The notes beneath the pieces are model-generated. The model had not been told where the DNA came from, searched no databases, and saw nothing but the letters and a program-made list of their open reading frames with translations. Positions 1 through 7,087 of a stretch of DNA of 9,295 nt are shown here, one piece after another. Made by a program: the position numbers and the translations under genes. This DNA comes from Flammeovirgaceae bacterium UBA4659 (GTDB lineage Bacteria; Bacteroidota; Bacteroidia; Cytophagales; Cyclobacteriaceae): positions 14,947 through 24,241 of the forward strand of contig DHLV01000035.1 of the NCBI GenBank assembly GCA_002405445.1. The letters run 5' to 3'. The stretch's first letter is position 1, and each line of letters begins with the position of its first letter.

Positions 1-807
1 GGAGTTGGTAAATTCTTTCGTGAACTTGGTAATCCATCCCAAACCTGCTTCCAAAGGCGAGGTAGTGTCATCGATATCATTTCCATATAAGCAAAAGCCT
101 TTTTCCAAACGCAGCGTGTCGCGTGCACCCAAACCAATTGGTTTGATGTTTCCAGAAGCACCTGCTCTAAAAATTTCATTCCATACTTTTTCTGCAGATG
201 CCTTGTTCACATAAATCTCAAAACCACCTGCACCCGTGTATCCGGTGTTGCTCATTACCACATCCTTCACGCCCGCAAATTCGCCAATGGCAAAATGATA
301 GTACGGAATCGAGGATAGATCAGTAGCCGTTAACTTTTGTAATACGCCAACAGCTCTTGGCCCTTGCACAGCAAAAAGGCAACTGTCTTCCGAGATATTT
401 GTCATCTCTGCGCCTTTGGTATTGTATTTTGCAATCCAGTTCCAATCCTTTTCAATGTTGCCTGCATTCACCACCAGCAGGTAGTCGTTTTCTTTGATTT
501 TGTATACAATCAAGTCGTCAACAATACCACCTGTTTCGTTTGGCATGCAGCTGTATTGTGCTTGTCCGTCTATCAATTTGCTGGCATCATTGCTGGTCAC
601 ACGCTGTATTAAATCCAATGCGTAAGTCCCTTTGATGGTGAATTCGCCCATGTGGCTCACATCAAATACCCCCACGCCATTGCGCACGGTCATGTGTTCT
701 TCTATGTCAGATGAATAACGAACGGGCATGTTGAAACCAGCGAATGGCACCATTTTGGCGCCCAGTTTTTCGTGCACATGCTGCAGCGGTACTTGTTTGA
801 TTTCCAT
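1..807 (-). CDS. gcvT: Aminomethyltransferase, glycine cleavage system T protein (partial, 3' end outside window)
   Basis: T protein of the glycine cleavage system. It takes the aminomethyl group held on lipoyl-H protein, releases ammonia and passes the one-carbon unit to tetrahydrofolate; it is cytoplasmic. Translation of the minus strand from the ATG at 805-807 gives 269 codons with no stop before the window edge, against about 360 residues for the family, so roughly 90 C-terminal residues are missing. Visible family signatures are AGFNMPV near residue 23, [10 protein letters not shown] near 46, the folate-site stretch [10 protein letters not shown] (residues 90-99, containing the catalytic-region Asp pair), [11 protein letters not shown], and [14 protein letters not shown]. 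The start agrees with the usual GcvT N-terminus (a short lead before the PLQ..H...[10 protein letters not shown] block). No Shine-Dalgarno is seen, as normal in this phylum. Identification is firm; only the end is unseen. Confidence 0.96.
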   Translation of the reverse strand, partial: MEIKQVPLQHVHEKLGAKMVPFAGFNMPVRYSSDIEEHMTVRNGVGVFDVSHMGEFTIKGTYALDLIQRVTSNDASKLIDGQAQYSCMPNETGGIVDDLIVYKIKENDYLLVVNAGNIEKDWNWIAKYNTKGAEMTNISEDSCLFAVQGPRAVGVLQKLTATDLSSIPYYHFAIGEFAGVKDVVMSNTGYTGAGGFEIYVNKASAEKVWNEIFRAGASGNIKPIGLGARDTLRLEKGFCLYGNDIDDTTSPLEAGLGWITKFTKEFTNS

Positions 808-824
808 AAGAATTAACTTGGCAG

Positions 825-832
825 CAAAAGTA
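825..832 (-). promoter_or_regulatory. Candidate -7 box for gcvT
   Basis: The minus strand reads TACTTTTG here, a full match to the Bacteroidota -7 consensus TAnnTTTG, 17 nt before the gcvT start. A TTTG lies upstream but only about 12 nt away, shorter than the usual spacing of around 19, so the -33 element is not convincing. The box is seen; its use is inferred. Confidence 0.35.
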
Positions 833-1036
833 ATGATCGAAAGCCAAATTGTTGATGGCTTTTTGTAATAAAACTCTACGCACCTTTTTGCTCGTAGTGG
901 GTTTTTTGATGAATAAAATTAACTTGCGTCTGTACGTTGCTCAATAAAAAACAGACTTCTATGATCATCAGATATACAAGAAGGCAGTGCTGGTTGATCA
1001 CAGCGGGTTACGAATCTGTAAAAACTACCTCTGAAA

Positions 1037-1738
1037 ATGAAAATTTCTGAGTCAAAATCATTGAACATCAAAGATTGGTCACCCGAAGACCGCCCGCGCG
1101 AGAAGATGTTGTTGAAGGGCACCTCTTCTCTGTCGGATGCGGAGTTGATTGCAATCTTAATAGGATCTGGTACCGCCAACGCCAGTGCGGTAGAGGTAGC
1201 GAAAAAGGTTTTGTCTGCCGGCCAAAATAACCTGCATGAATTAGCCAAAATGGGAGTCAAGGAATTGATGAAAGTAAAGGGTATTGGTGAGGCAAAGGCC
1301 ATTACCATAGTGGCTGCATTGGAGTTAGGGCGCAGGCGCAGGGATGTGGATGCTGCGGAGAAGCCCAAAATCGGCTCCTCGAAAGATGCATATGAAATCC
1401 TGCGGGGCGATTTGATCGACCTGCCGCGCGAGGAGTTTTGGATATTGTTGCTGAACCGCGCGCACCGGGGCATCAAAAAAAGGCGTATCAGCGAGGGCGG
1501 TGTTTCGGGCACCGTGGCAGACCCAAAGGTGATTTACAAGATGGCGCTGGAAGAGTTGGCAAGCGCAGTGGTGGTCGCACACAATCACCCATCAGGTAAT
1601 TTGCAACCGAGCCAAAATGATATTGACCTTACCAAGAAATTGAAAGAGGCCGGCAAGTTTTTAGAAGTGCAATTGCTCGACCATTTGATTGTAGCCGGCA
1701 CAAAATACTTTAGTTTTGCTGATGAAGGATTTTTATAA
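1037..1738 (+). CDS. radC: RadC family protein (JAB/MPN domain)
   Basis: RadC/JAB-domain protein of 233 residues, a normal length. The name comes from an old link to DNA repair that was not upheld; the real role of the family is unsettled. Domains: the N-terminal RPREKML motif (residues 19-25), then a helix-hairpin-helix DNA-binding-like segment around KVKGIGEAKA (79-88), then a C-terminal JAMM-like metal site AHNHPSG...D. The likely zinc ligands are His182, His184 and Asp195, with the expected HxH-x10-D spacing. The ATG at 1037 gives the usual short lead before the RPREK motif. It is transcribed divergently from gcvT, and the 229-bp gap between them holds no other gene. The next gene starts 9 nt after its stop, suggesting a two-gene transcript. 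All key residues are intact. Confidence 0.95.
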   Translation: MKISESKSLNIKDWSPEDRPREKMLLKGTSSLSDAELIAILIGSGTANASAVEVAKKVLSAGQNNLHELAKMGVKELMKVKGIGEAKAITIVAALELGRRRRDVDAAEKPKIGSSKDAYEILRGDLIDLPREEFWILLLNRAHRGIKKRRISEGGVSGTVADPKVIYKMALEELASAVVVAHNHPSGNLQPSQNDIDLTKKLKEAGKFLEVQLLDHLIVAGTKYFSFADEGFL

Positions 1739-1747
1739 AGAATTGAT

Positions 1748-2365
1748 GTGAAGACAAATCGAATCATTGGCATTGCTGTGTTTGCGCTGCTGGCTACCAT
1801 TGCTTATTACTCGTTTATCGATAATGACTCAGCAGAGAAGTACGCACAACAGATTCTTAAAGATCGACAAGAGAAAGACTTGTTCATGAAGTCGAACGAA
1901 GGGTCTCCGTTTGTAATGGATTCAGTCGCGTTTAAGCCCCTGAAATATTTTGCACCCGATGTGCGTTACCGAATCATTGCTAACCTTGAGCCTGCCACCG
2001 AAAAAAAAGTAGTAGTGCTGCCCACCAGCGATGGGTTGGAAAAAAGATATTTACCCTATGGTTATGCTTCCTTTTCGCTGGACGGAGAGAACTGTAAGCT
2101 TTTGATTTTGGAAGTGATGGATGCCGGACCTTATCGAGGCACGCTGTTTTTGGCTTTTGCCGATGCCACCAGCGCCAATGAAACGTATGGTGCGGGGCGT
2201 TATTTAGATGTCAAAAAGATACCCGGTGCAACCACTATCACATTGGATTTCAACGAAGCCTATAATCCTTACTGCGCCTATGCAGATAGTTTTTCGTGCC
2301 CCTTCCCACCGAAAGAAAACATTTTAAAAGTGGCGATTAGGGCGGGCGAGATGAGTTTTCATTAA
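1748..2365 (+). CDS. DUF1684 domain protein with N-terminal membrane anchor
   Basis: A 205-residue protein of the DUF1684 family, whose function is unknown. The family hallmark is plain at residues 147-202: YGAGRYLDV, then LDFNEAYNPYCAY, then CPFPPKEN and VAIRAGE. Two cysteines (176 and 184) fall in this stretch, but one cannot tell whether they bind metal or pair. Residues 6-23 form one hydrophobic helix after MKTNR, either an uncleaved signal anchor or a signal peptide without a lipobox, so the domain is probably periplasmic. The start is a GTG at 1748; the frame upstream runs straight into the radC stop (same frame, TAA at 1736-1738), so no earlier start exists. The 9-nt gap to radC suggests cotranscription, but that says little about function, since radC neighbours vary. 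Confidence 0.88.
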   Translation: MKTNRIIGIAVFALLATIAYYSFIDNDSAEKYAQQILKDRQEKDLFMKSNEGSPFVMDSVAFKPLKYFAPDVRYRIIANLEPATEKKVVVLPTSDGLEKRYLPYGYASFSLDGENCKLLILEVMDAGPYRGTLFLAFADATSANETYGAGRYLDVKKIPGATTITLDFNEAYNPYCAYADSFSCPFPPKENILKVAIRAGEMSFH

Positions 2366-2425
2366 TCTTTGTTTCCCTTCCATTCAAAACCTGTTTGCAA
2401 GATTTCATTTTTGAGCATCTACCAC

Positions 2426-2433
2426 TACTTTTG
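2426..2433 (+). promoter_or_regulatory. Candidate -7 box just before the aminotransferase
   Basis: TACTTTTG matches TAnnTTTG and ends only 5 nt before the ATG at 2439. If it is used, the transcript would be nearly leaderless. The only close TTTG upstream (2410-2413) is 12 nt away, shorter than the usual spacing, so this may be chance in T-rich sequence. Confidence 0.28.
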
Positions 2434-2438
2434 GTACC

Positions 2439-3743
2439 ATGCGACAACAACTGCTCAGCGAAGGAGCCAAAGAACTCAGTTACGAAATCCGCGAGATTGT
2501 AAAGAAGGCAGAGCAAATCAAACAACTCGGCCAAAAGATCTACTGGGAGAATATTGGCGACCCTATTCAAAAAAAACATGTCATTCCCCAGTGGATTCGC
2601 GAGATGATAGCTGAACTTGCCATGCAAAATGATAGCTACAGCTACTGTCCCTCTAAGGGCATTTTAGAAACGCGCCAATTTTTGGCGGCACAAAACAACG
2701 CTCGTCACGGTGCACAAATCTCGCCAGACGACATTTGCTTTTTCAACGGACTGGGTGATGCCATCGGCAAAGTCTACCAATACATAGCGCCTACCTCGCG
2801 CATCATCGGTCCATCGCCTGCCTACTCTACCCACTCAAGTGCCGAGGCCGCGCATGCGGGTCACCAGCCACTCACATACCAACTCGATCCGCTCAATAAT
2901 TGGTACCCCGATTTAGACGACCTCTACAACAAAATAAAATACAACCCGAGTATCGTGGGGATTCTAATCATCAACCCGGATAACCCCACCGGCATGGTGT
3001 ATCCGTTGGAGACCCTGCGGAAGATTGTGGCCATGGCGCGCGAGTTCAATTTGTTTTTGATCAGTGATGAAATTTACCTGAACATAACGTACAATGGTGC
3101 GCGGGCTTATTCGCTTGCCGAAGTGATTGACGATGTGCCCGGCATTGCAATGAAAGGGATTTCAAAGGAAATGCCCTGGCCAGGTGCGCGTTGTGGTTGG
3201 ATGGAGTACTACAACCGAGAAAAAGATGCAGACTTCAGCCGCTTGTGCAAGACCATTGACGATGCCAAAATGATTGAAGTGTGTTCGACCAAACTGCCGC
3301 AGCTGGCGATTCCAAAAATTTTGGGCGATAGCAGATTCACAACCTACCGGAATGAGACAAACGAGAAAATAGGCAGGCGCAGCAAAATCATTGCTGATAT
3401 TCTAAGGGTCATTCCGCAGTTGGCATTTAACCAAACCTATGGCGCTTTTTACAACACCATTATTTTTCGCGAAGGTGTGTTAGCGCCAGGACAAAGAATG
3501 AGCATCAAGAATGATGCTATCAAGGCATTGGTAGAAAAGTGGACGGAAGAAGAAATGCCCCTCGACAAACGATTTGTGTACTACTTGCTGGGTGCAACGG
3601 GCATTTGTGTGGTGCCGATCTCTTCTTTTTGTTCAAGCTTGCAGGGTTTTAGGGTTACTTTGTTGGAAGAGGATGAGACAGAACTTGTGCGAACATTCAC
3701 CGCCATGCGAGATGGCATTGAAGAGTACTTGCAATCGGTTTAA
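2439..3743 (+). CDS. PLP-dependent aminotransferase, class I/II (AlaA-like)
   Basis: Fold-type I pyridoxal-phosphate aminotransferase of 434 residues, cytoplasmic. The order of motifs follows E. coli AlaA (glutamate-pyruvate aminotransferase): ELSYEIREIVKKAEQI near the start, ENIGDP (37-42), YCPSKG (69-74), FFNGLGDAIG (101-110), WYPDLDDL (155-162), NPDNPTG (179-185), SDEIY (209-213), and the PLP lysine in GISKEMPWPGARCGW with Lys243 and Arg251. Asp210 and Tyr213 would contact the cofactor ring, and Arg405 (GFRVTLLEEDE) is the expected substrate-carboxylate arginine. The Lys-to-Arg spacing equals that of AlaA. The chain is about 30 residues longer than AlaA, mainly in an insert around 345-380 (KNDAIKALVEKWTEEEMPLDKRFVYYLL). 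Transaminase activity is well supported. Substrate is inferred from similarity only; alanine, aspartate or aromatic amino acids are possible. It looks monocistronic. Confidence 0.92.
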   Translation: MRQQLLSEGAKELSYEIREIVKKAEQIKQLGQKIYWENIGDPIQKKHVIPQWIREMIAELAMQNDSYSYCPSKGILETRQFLAAQNNARHGAQISPDDICFFNGLGDAIGKVYQYIAPTSRIIGPSPAYSTHSSAEAAHAGHQPLTYQLDPLNNWYPDLDDLYNKIKYNPSIVGILIINPDNPTGMVYPLETLRKIVAMAREFNLFLISDEIYLNITYNGARAYSLAEVIDDVPGIAMKGISKEMPWPGARCGWMEYYNREKDADFSRLCKTIDDAKMIEVCSTKLPQLAIPKILGDSRFTTYRNETNEKIGRRSKIIADILRVIPQLAFNQTYGAFYNTIIFREGVLAPGQRMSIKNDAIKALVEKWTEEEMPLDKRFVYYLLGATGICVVPISSFCSSLQGFRVTLLEEDETELVRTFTAMRDGIEEYLQSV

Positions 3744-3744
3744 C

Positions 3745-3764
3745 ACGTAACATCGTTGTTACGT
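3745..3764 (+). terminator. Hairpin after the aminotransferase stop
   Basis: ACGTAACA and TGTTACGT form a perfect 8-bp stem with a TCGT loop, starting 2 nt after the stop codon. No run of T follows, so it is at best a weak terminator or a 3'-end-protecting hairpin. Confidence 0.35.
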
Positions 3765-3821
3765 TCGCTAGCCAGTCAAGGGAGAGTCTGTCGTCAGTGT
3801 TTCAATAAAGGAGTTGAACAT

Positions 3822-3852
3822 TTTAGCCTATGGTCGGTGTTATCACCGACCA
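3822..3852 (+). repeat. Left REP-like hairpin of the RAYT unit
   Basis: TTTAGCCTA precedes a perfect hairpin, TGGTCGGTG-TTAT-CACCGACCA (9-bp stem, 4-nt loop, 3831-3852). The inverted partner is at 4427-4457. The unpaired 5' flank AGCCTA is shared by both copies and would be the analogue of the short guide sequence next to classical REPs. Confidence 0.88.
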
Positions 3853-3899
3853 TACTGTTTACTCATGAACAAACTGATAGATTTTGAGTATCTTCCCAA

Positions 3900-4412
3900 A
3901 TGTATCGGGGGATTGAGTTCTTTACCGCAACGTGTCTTAGCTGGCAACCACTCTTGCGGCCTGACGAGAGGAAAGATATTTTGATGGAGAGCCTCAAGTT
4001 CATGGTAAATGACAAACGCATTTGGCTGTATGGATTTGTTATCATGCCGAACCACATACATTTGATGTGGCGAAGGCAAGATGTTTGGGTAGAGAAGAGC
4101 ACAGAGCAGATGTTTCTCAAGTTCACTGCGCAACAAATCAAGTTTCGTCTGATCGAATCTTCGCCTACGGAGCTGGAGCAATACCGCAGCACGCAAAGCG
4201 ACCGGATATACCATTTCTGGGAGAGGCGGCCTTACAAGGCAACGATGTACAACCGCAAAGTGGCGCATCAAAAATTAGACTATATGCACCAAAACCCCGT
4301 CAAGGCAGGGCTTTGCGAGTATGCAGAAGATTACAAGTATTCATCGGCTAGGTTTTATGAATTGAACCAAGACGATTGGGGTTTTATCACACACTGCGAA
4401 GAGCATTTGTGA
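3900..4412 (+). CDS. REP-associated tyrosine transposase (RAYT, IS200-like Y1 family)
   Basis: A 170-residue single-strand DNA endonuclease/transposase of the HUH superfamily. The HUH motif is in YGFVIMPNHIHLMW, with His52 and His54 as metal ligands. The nucleophile is very probably Tyr128 in KLDYMHQNPVKAGL, followed by the family signature EDYKYSSARFY (143-153). The enzyme would nick and rejoin the hairpin DNA on either side. The ATG at 3900 is the first start after an in-frame TGA at 3885, and the length is normal for the family. All catalytic residues are present, so the gene looks functional. An antisense frame (3843-4271) is only a shadow. Naming as a RAYT rather than an ordinary IS200 transposase rests on the NPVKAGL signature and the flanking inverted hairpins. 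Confidence 0.92.
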   Translation: MYRGIEFFTATCLSWQPLLRPDERKDILMESLKFMVNDKRIWLYGFVIMPNHIHLMWRRQDVWVEKSTEQMFLKFTAQQIKFRLIESSPTELEQYRSTQSDRIYHFWERRPYKATMYNRKVAHQKLDYMHQNPVKAGLCEYAEDYKYSSARFYELNQDDWGFITHCEEHL

Positions 4413-4426
4413 TTTGGTGGTAAGCG

Positions 4427-4457
4427 TGGTCGGTGACAACACCGACCATAGGCTAAA
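4427..4457 (-). repeat. Right REP-like hairpin of the RAYT unit
   Basis: Read on the minus strand this copy equals the left one apart from the loop, TTGT instead of TTAT. The stem TGGTCGGTG/CACCGACCA is perfect. It begins 14 nt after the transposase stop, so it may also serve as the 3' hairpin of that mRNA. Confidence 0.88.
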
Positions 4458-4644
4458 TCTCGAAATCAAACTTTACTCTTTTTTCCATGAATGATTTTTT
4501 TTGGATAAAGCATAAACTATGCGCAGGCTATTAATTCGCGCTATGAATCGATTATCTATCAAAGAGGGTAGAAAGGATTTCTCAACCATCATTGTTTGAT
4601 CATTCAATTGATGCATTTTTGTCAACTTCAATAGCTTGCATTAC
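4458..4644. other. AT-rich gap without a recognised gene
   Basis: This is the space between the convergent ends of the RAYT unit and the membrane-protein array. I see no gene, RNA or strong terminator. The best structure is a 5-bp stem GCATA/TATGC at 4510-4522, too weak to call. How transcription of the array ends is not visible. Confidence 0.5.
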
Positions 4645-5526
4645 TTACTCGTTAACTAACTGATAATTTTTACGCAACGCCTCTAACAACTCTCGATTAG
4701 CATTTTTATAGTCCAGGTAGTGTAATTGATTTGTGCCACGTATAATTTGTAAATATTGTGAAACAATACCCGAAGATTCAGAGCGAATAAATGATTTTTT
4801 ATTTTGTAGACTAAAAGGTGCTTCTGCAAATGAGTCTATTCTGATCAAATCAGGAATTGTAAGCTGACCATCATTTGAAACCTTTTCCTGCCATTTATAA
4901 TCAAAATAATCAATGCTTTCTCTCCTTATAAAATTATCTACAAAATGGAACTCTTGCTCATTTCTAATTCTTACACGATTAATAGCGACAGAGTACTTGC
5001 CTACGGCATTTTGAAGTTCCTTATTTTTATAAAATCTGAAATTATTTGAGTTTTTAAGTTGTAGAAGAACTCCATCTTGAGGCTCAAAAAGCACAGTACT
5101 TACCACTTGATTGGTCCAAAAAGCGGCTCTTCCAAATCTAGATCCGAGATTCTCTAAACTGCTATCTCGCATAAAATTTCTTAAGTAAACCATTTGTTTT
5201 TCTTTTTTCAATCGTAATTCAATCTTTTGCTGAACAATAATTGAATCTGATTTTACTTCCTCGTATAAGCTTTCTGCCAGTTCCTGTGCTTGATTATTTT
5301 CAGAAATATTTTCTCTAATGTTCTCTGCTATAAACCCCATGCTTACGGCCACAAAAATCATAAGACCTTCGAGTAAATATTCTTTAAGGGTTTTCTTAAT
5401 TGTGTTCGCGGAATGTTCGGCTTCCATGGGATCAACTTTTTTTTTGTTGCGAAAGTAAGCGACTAAAAAACCAATTAGGAGATAAAGCAGTATTTTTAAA
5501 ATGGTATTTAGTAATTTTTTATTCAT
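4645..5526 (-). CDS. Array gene 4: DUF6090-like membrane protein with an extra N-terminal helix
   Basis: A 293-residue protein of unknown function, last in transcription order of four paralogues. Residues 48-73 carry the shared membrane segment (core MIFVAVSMGFIAENIRE); charged, helix-rich sequence follows, probably periplasmic. The family's central motif is weak here, around residues 151-178 (LLQLKNSNNFRFYKNKELQNAVGKY in two parts: LKNSNNFRF, then LQNAVGKY). The C-terminus LLEALRKNYQLVNE resembles that of array gene 1 (LLTLINKEYHLKKE). Unlike its sisters it has 33 extra residues in front, with a second hydrophobic helix (LLNTILKILLYLLIGFLVAYF) and a basic loop RNKKK. A second ATG at 5425-5427 (Met34) starts exactly where the other copies start, so the true start is uncertain: 5526 gives a two-helix protein, 5427 a 260-residue one-helix protein. 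The gap to the preceding stop is 44 nt for the long form and 143 nt for the short form; the smaller gap favours the long form. Confidence 0.82.
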   Translation of the reverse strand: MNKKLLNTILKILLYLLIGFLVAYFRNKKKVDPMEAEHSANTIKKTLKEYLLEGLMIFVAVSMGFIAENIRENISENNQAQELAESLYEEVKSDSIIVQQKIELRLKKEKQMVYLRNFMRDSSLENLGSRFGRAAFWTNQVVSTVLFEPQDGVLLQLKNSNNFRFYKNKELQNAVGKYSVAINRVRIRNEQEFHFVDNFIRRESIDYFDYKWQEKVSNDGQLTIPDLIRIDSFAEAPFSLQNKKSFIRSESSGIVSQYLQIIRGTNQLHYLDYKNANRELLEALRKNYQLVNE

Positions 5527-5570
5527 GTTTCAGATGGTATTCTGCTCTGCGAGTCAGTTGTTTCCATCAT

Positions 5571-6305
5571 TTATTCATTTTCAATCATCTCCAAAATCTT
5601 AACTCCTCTCTCCTGCATATTTTTGATTTGAGCTTTGATCGCGGCTCTTGTTGCCACAATGGAGCTCATCTGTAAAATCATTTGGTCAACTACTTGCGTA
5701 TTATTTTTTAAAGATGGGTTATAGTCTAACTTGATTATCGTACCAGTATTTTTATCTACTGTGTTAAAAAAAGCAAGAGGATCAACCACTTGATTATACA
5801 AATTCCTGAATTTATCGGCAGTAATTTCAAACTGATCCTCATAATATCTTAATATTTGTATTTGGTTGTAATAATCTACGATCTCCTTATTTAAACCGTT
5901 TTTTTTAATTAATCTAAAAGAGCTACCGTATTTCATTTCATCAAAGGTTGACGTAACAACTATGCTAATTCGTTGCCTCTGCGATTGTCTCGACCAATAG
6001 TAAAAATTTGCCGTGCTTTTTATCGGAGGAGGTGTATTTAAAAGAAGCATCAGGCTGTCTGCAATTAAATTTTTTTGATCAATGAGTTGTATCTGTTTTT
6101 CAAAAAACAATTGATCGGCTTTCAAATCAACTCGCAAGGAATTTAAAAATTCATTCTCCAACTTACGCTCGCTGATATTTTCTCTGATATTATCAGCAAT
6201 AAAGCCCATGCTTACGGCTACGAAAATCATGAGGCCTTCGAGTAAATATTCTTTAAACCTCTTTCCTCCTACCTTTCGTGAATTAGTTGCTTCCATTGAT
6301 ATCAA
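5571..6305 (-). CDS. Array gene 3: DUF6090-like single-helix membrane protein
   Basis: A 244-residue protein of unknown function. Residues 1-17 are basic and lie before the shared membrane segment (18-43, MIFVAVSMGFIADNIRE), so the positive-inside rule places the N-terminus in the cytoplasm and the remaining 200 residues in the periplasm. The central family motif is at about 119-146: STFDEMKYGSSFRLIKK followed by IVDYYN. This matches the T..eLKsSG.lrLI......i..YY pattern known from DUF6090 proteins of Bacteroidota, so distant kinship is inferred. The region around 60-90 and 150-175 looks helical and may form coiled coils. The start is taken at 6305; the Met at codon 4 (6294-6296) is equally good. 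It lies 49 nt after array gene 2 and is probably on the same transcript. No catalytic motif is recognised. Confidence 0.85.
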   Translation of the reverse strand: MISMEATNSRKVGGKRFKEYLLEGLMIFVAVSMGFIADNIRENISERKLENEFLNSLRVDLKADQLFFEKQIQLIDQKNLIADSLMLLLNTPPPIKSTANFYYWSRQSQRQRISIVVTSTFDEMKYGSSFRLIKKNGLNKEIVDYYNQIQILRYYEDQFEITADKFRNLYNQVVDPLAFFNTVDKNTGTIIKLDYNPSLKNNTQVVDQMILQMSSIVATRAAIKAQIKNMQERGVKILEMIENE

Positions 6306-6354
6306 TTAAAGATTCTTATTACTCTAAAAATTTGTATAAAACAGAATAATGCTA

Positions 6355-7084
6355 TTATTTACTTTCTATATCATATTGCTCATTCAATAAGTGCATTAAA
6401 TTTTTTGCTTGCATTTGAAGCTTCTTCATAAGTTCTATTTCACTTAACCGAATCCGTTTTATTGCATTGGCAGGAACATGCAAAGCATTTAAATCCTGGG
6501 AAGTAAAATCCAATAGAGGGTATGATTCAGCTAGTCTTTTAATGGTTAATGTCTGCGTCATTTTATCATAGACATAAGCATCGGCAATCTTAAACACTTT
6601 TTCCTTTATCATATTGATGTTTTGTTGCTCTAAATCTTGCAAATCTCTTAATTCGTTATACGTTCGCGTGTACTGATTTAAACTATCAACAACTACTCTG
6701 CTATTTACCAATCGAAAACCCCCTGAATTTTCTAACTGTTTATTGGTTCCATCTACTCGATAAAAGAAATTTTGACGTGGTAACGCGCGGAGATAATAGT
6801 ATATATCATTGGTCTTTGTTCTATTTTCCTTTAACAGGTAAAAGAGGGAGTCATAATGAACAATGTCATCTTTCTTAAATTCAATAATGCGATTTAACTC
6901 GCTTGTGTCAGCTCTTAAATCTTGATACATGGAAAACATGTATTCATTTCCTTTCTCGGTATCATCTATTTTCTCTAATATTCTCCGCAATAAACCCCAT
7001 ACTTACCGCCACAAAAATCATGAGGCCTTCGAGTAAATATTCTTTAAGGCTTTTCTTAACGGACGGAGTTTTACCTTGTTCCAT
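6355..7084 (-). pseudogene. Array gene 2: DUF6090-like membrane protein broken by a frameshift
   Basis: Starting at the ATG 7082-7084, only 3 nt after the stop of array gene 1, the frame reads MEQGKTPSVKKSLKEYLL, then the shared membrane segment to ENIREN, and then R and a TGA at 6962-6964 (40 residues). The rest continues in another frame (6355-6990, nominal TTG start) as DDTEKGNEYMFSMYQDL and so on, with the family motif GTNKQLENSGGFRLV...SLNQY. Joining the two frames after ENIREN with one Ile restores alignment to the sisters and gives 243 residues, against 244 for both neighbours. This fits loss of 2 nt from an AT-rich stretch (AATATAGAT to AATAGAT). The downstream frame is otherwise open and well kept, so the lesion is recent, a sequencing or assembly error, or bypassed by the ribosome. 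As written, no product with the membrane anchor and the domain together would be made. Confidence 0.82.
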
Positions 7085-7087
7085 TGG

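Larger units (their letters stand above)
3822..4457 (+). mobile_element. RAYT unit: REP-like hairpins flanking a Y1/HUH transposase gene
   Basis: A 636-bp unit bounded by two 31-nt copies of one sequence in inverted orientation (3822-3852 and 4427-4457), with a single-base difference in the loop, enclosing one transposase gene. The outer 18 nt, TTTAGCCTATGGTCGGTG, are identical at both ends. No direct target duplication is seen next to the outer edges, as expected for HUH-type elements. The arrangement matches REP-associated tyrosine transposases, whose genes are flanked by inverted palindromes that the enzyme is thought to recognise. It lies between the aminotransferase and the membrane-protein array and does not break either. 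Confidence 0.85.

Noticed and set aside
364..612. Plus-strand open frame inside gcvT
   Set aside because: Antisense shadow of the conserved GcvT frame, with no recognisable domain.
919..1512. Open frame of 197 codons on the minus strand opposite radC
   Set aside because: It lies antisense to a clear radC gene, has no family signature, and its length is explained by the codon use of the real gene.
3843..4271. Minus-strand open frames opposite the RAYT gene
   Set aside because: They overlap the catalytic motifs of the transposase in antisense and start or end inside the flanking hairpin region; no homology is apparent.
3800..4480. Direct target-site duplication around the RAYT unit
   Set aside because: Bases just outside the two hairpin arms (GAACATT and TCTCGAA) do not match; such elements normally make none.
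6955..6995. Programmed ribosomal frameshifting in array gene 2
   Set aside because: No slippery heptamer, stimulatory hairpin or Shine-Dalgarno-like stimulator is seen; the intact sisters need no shift. Mutation or error is simpler.
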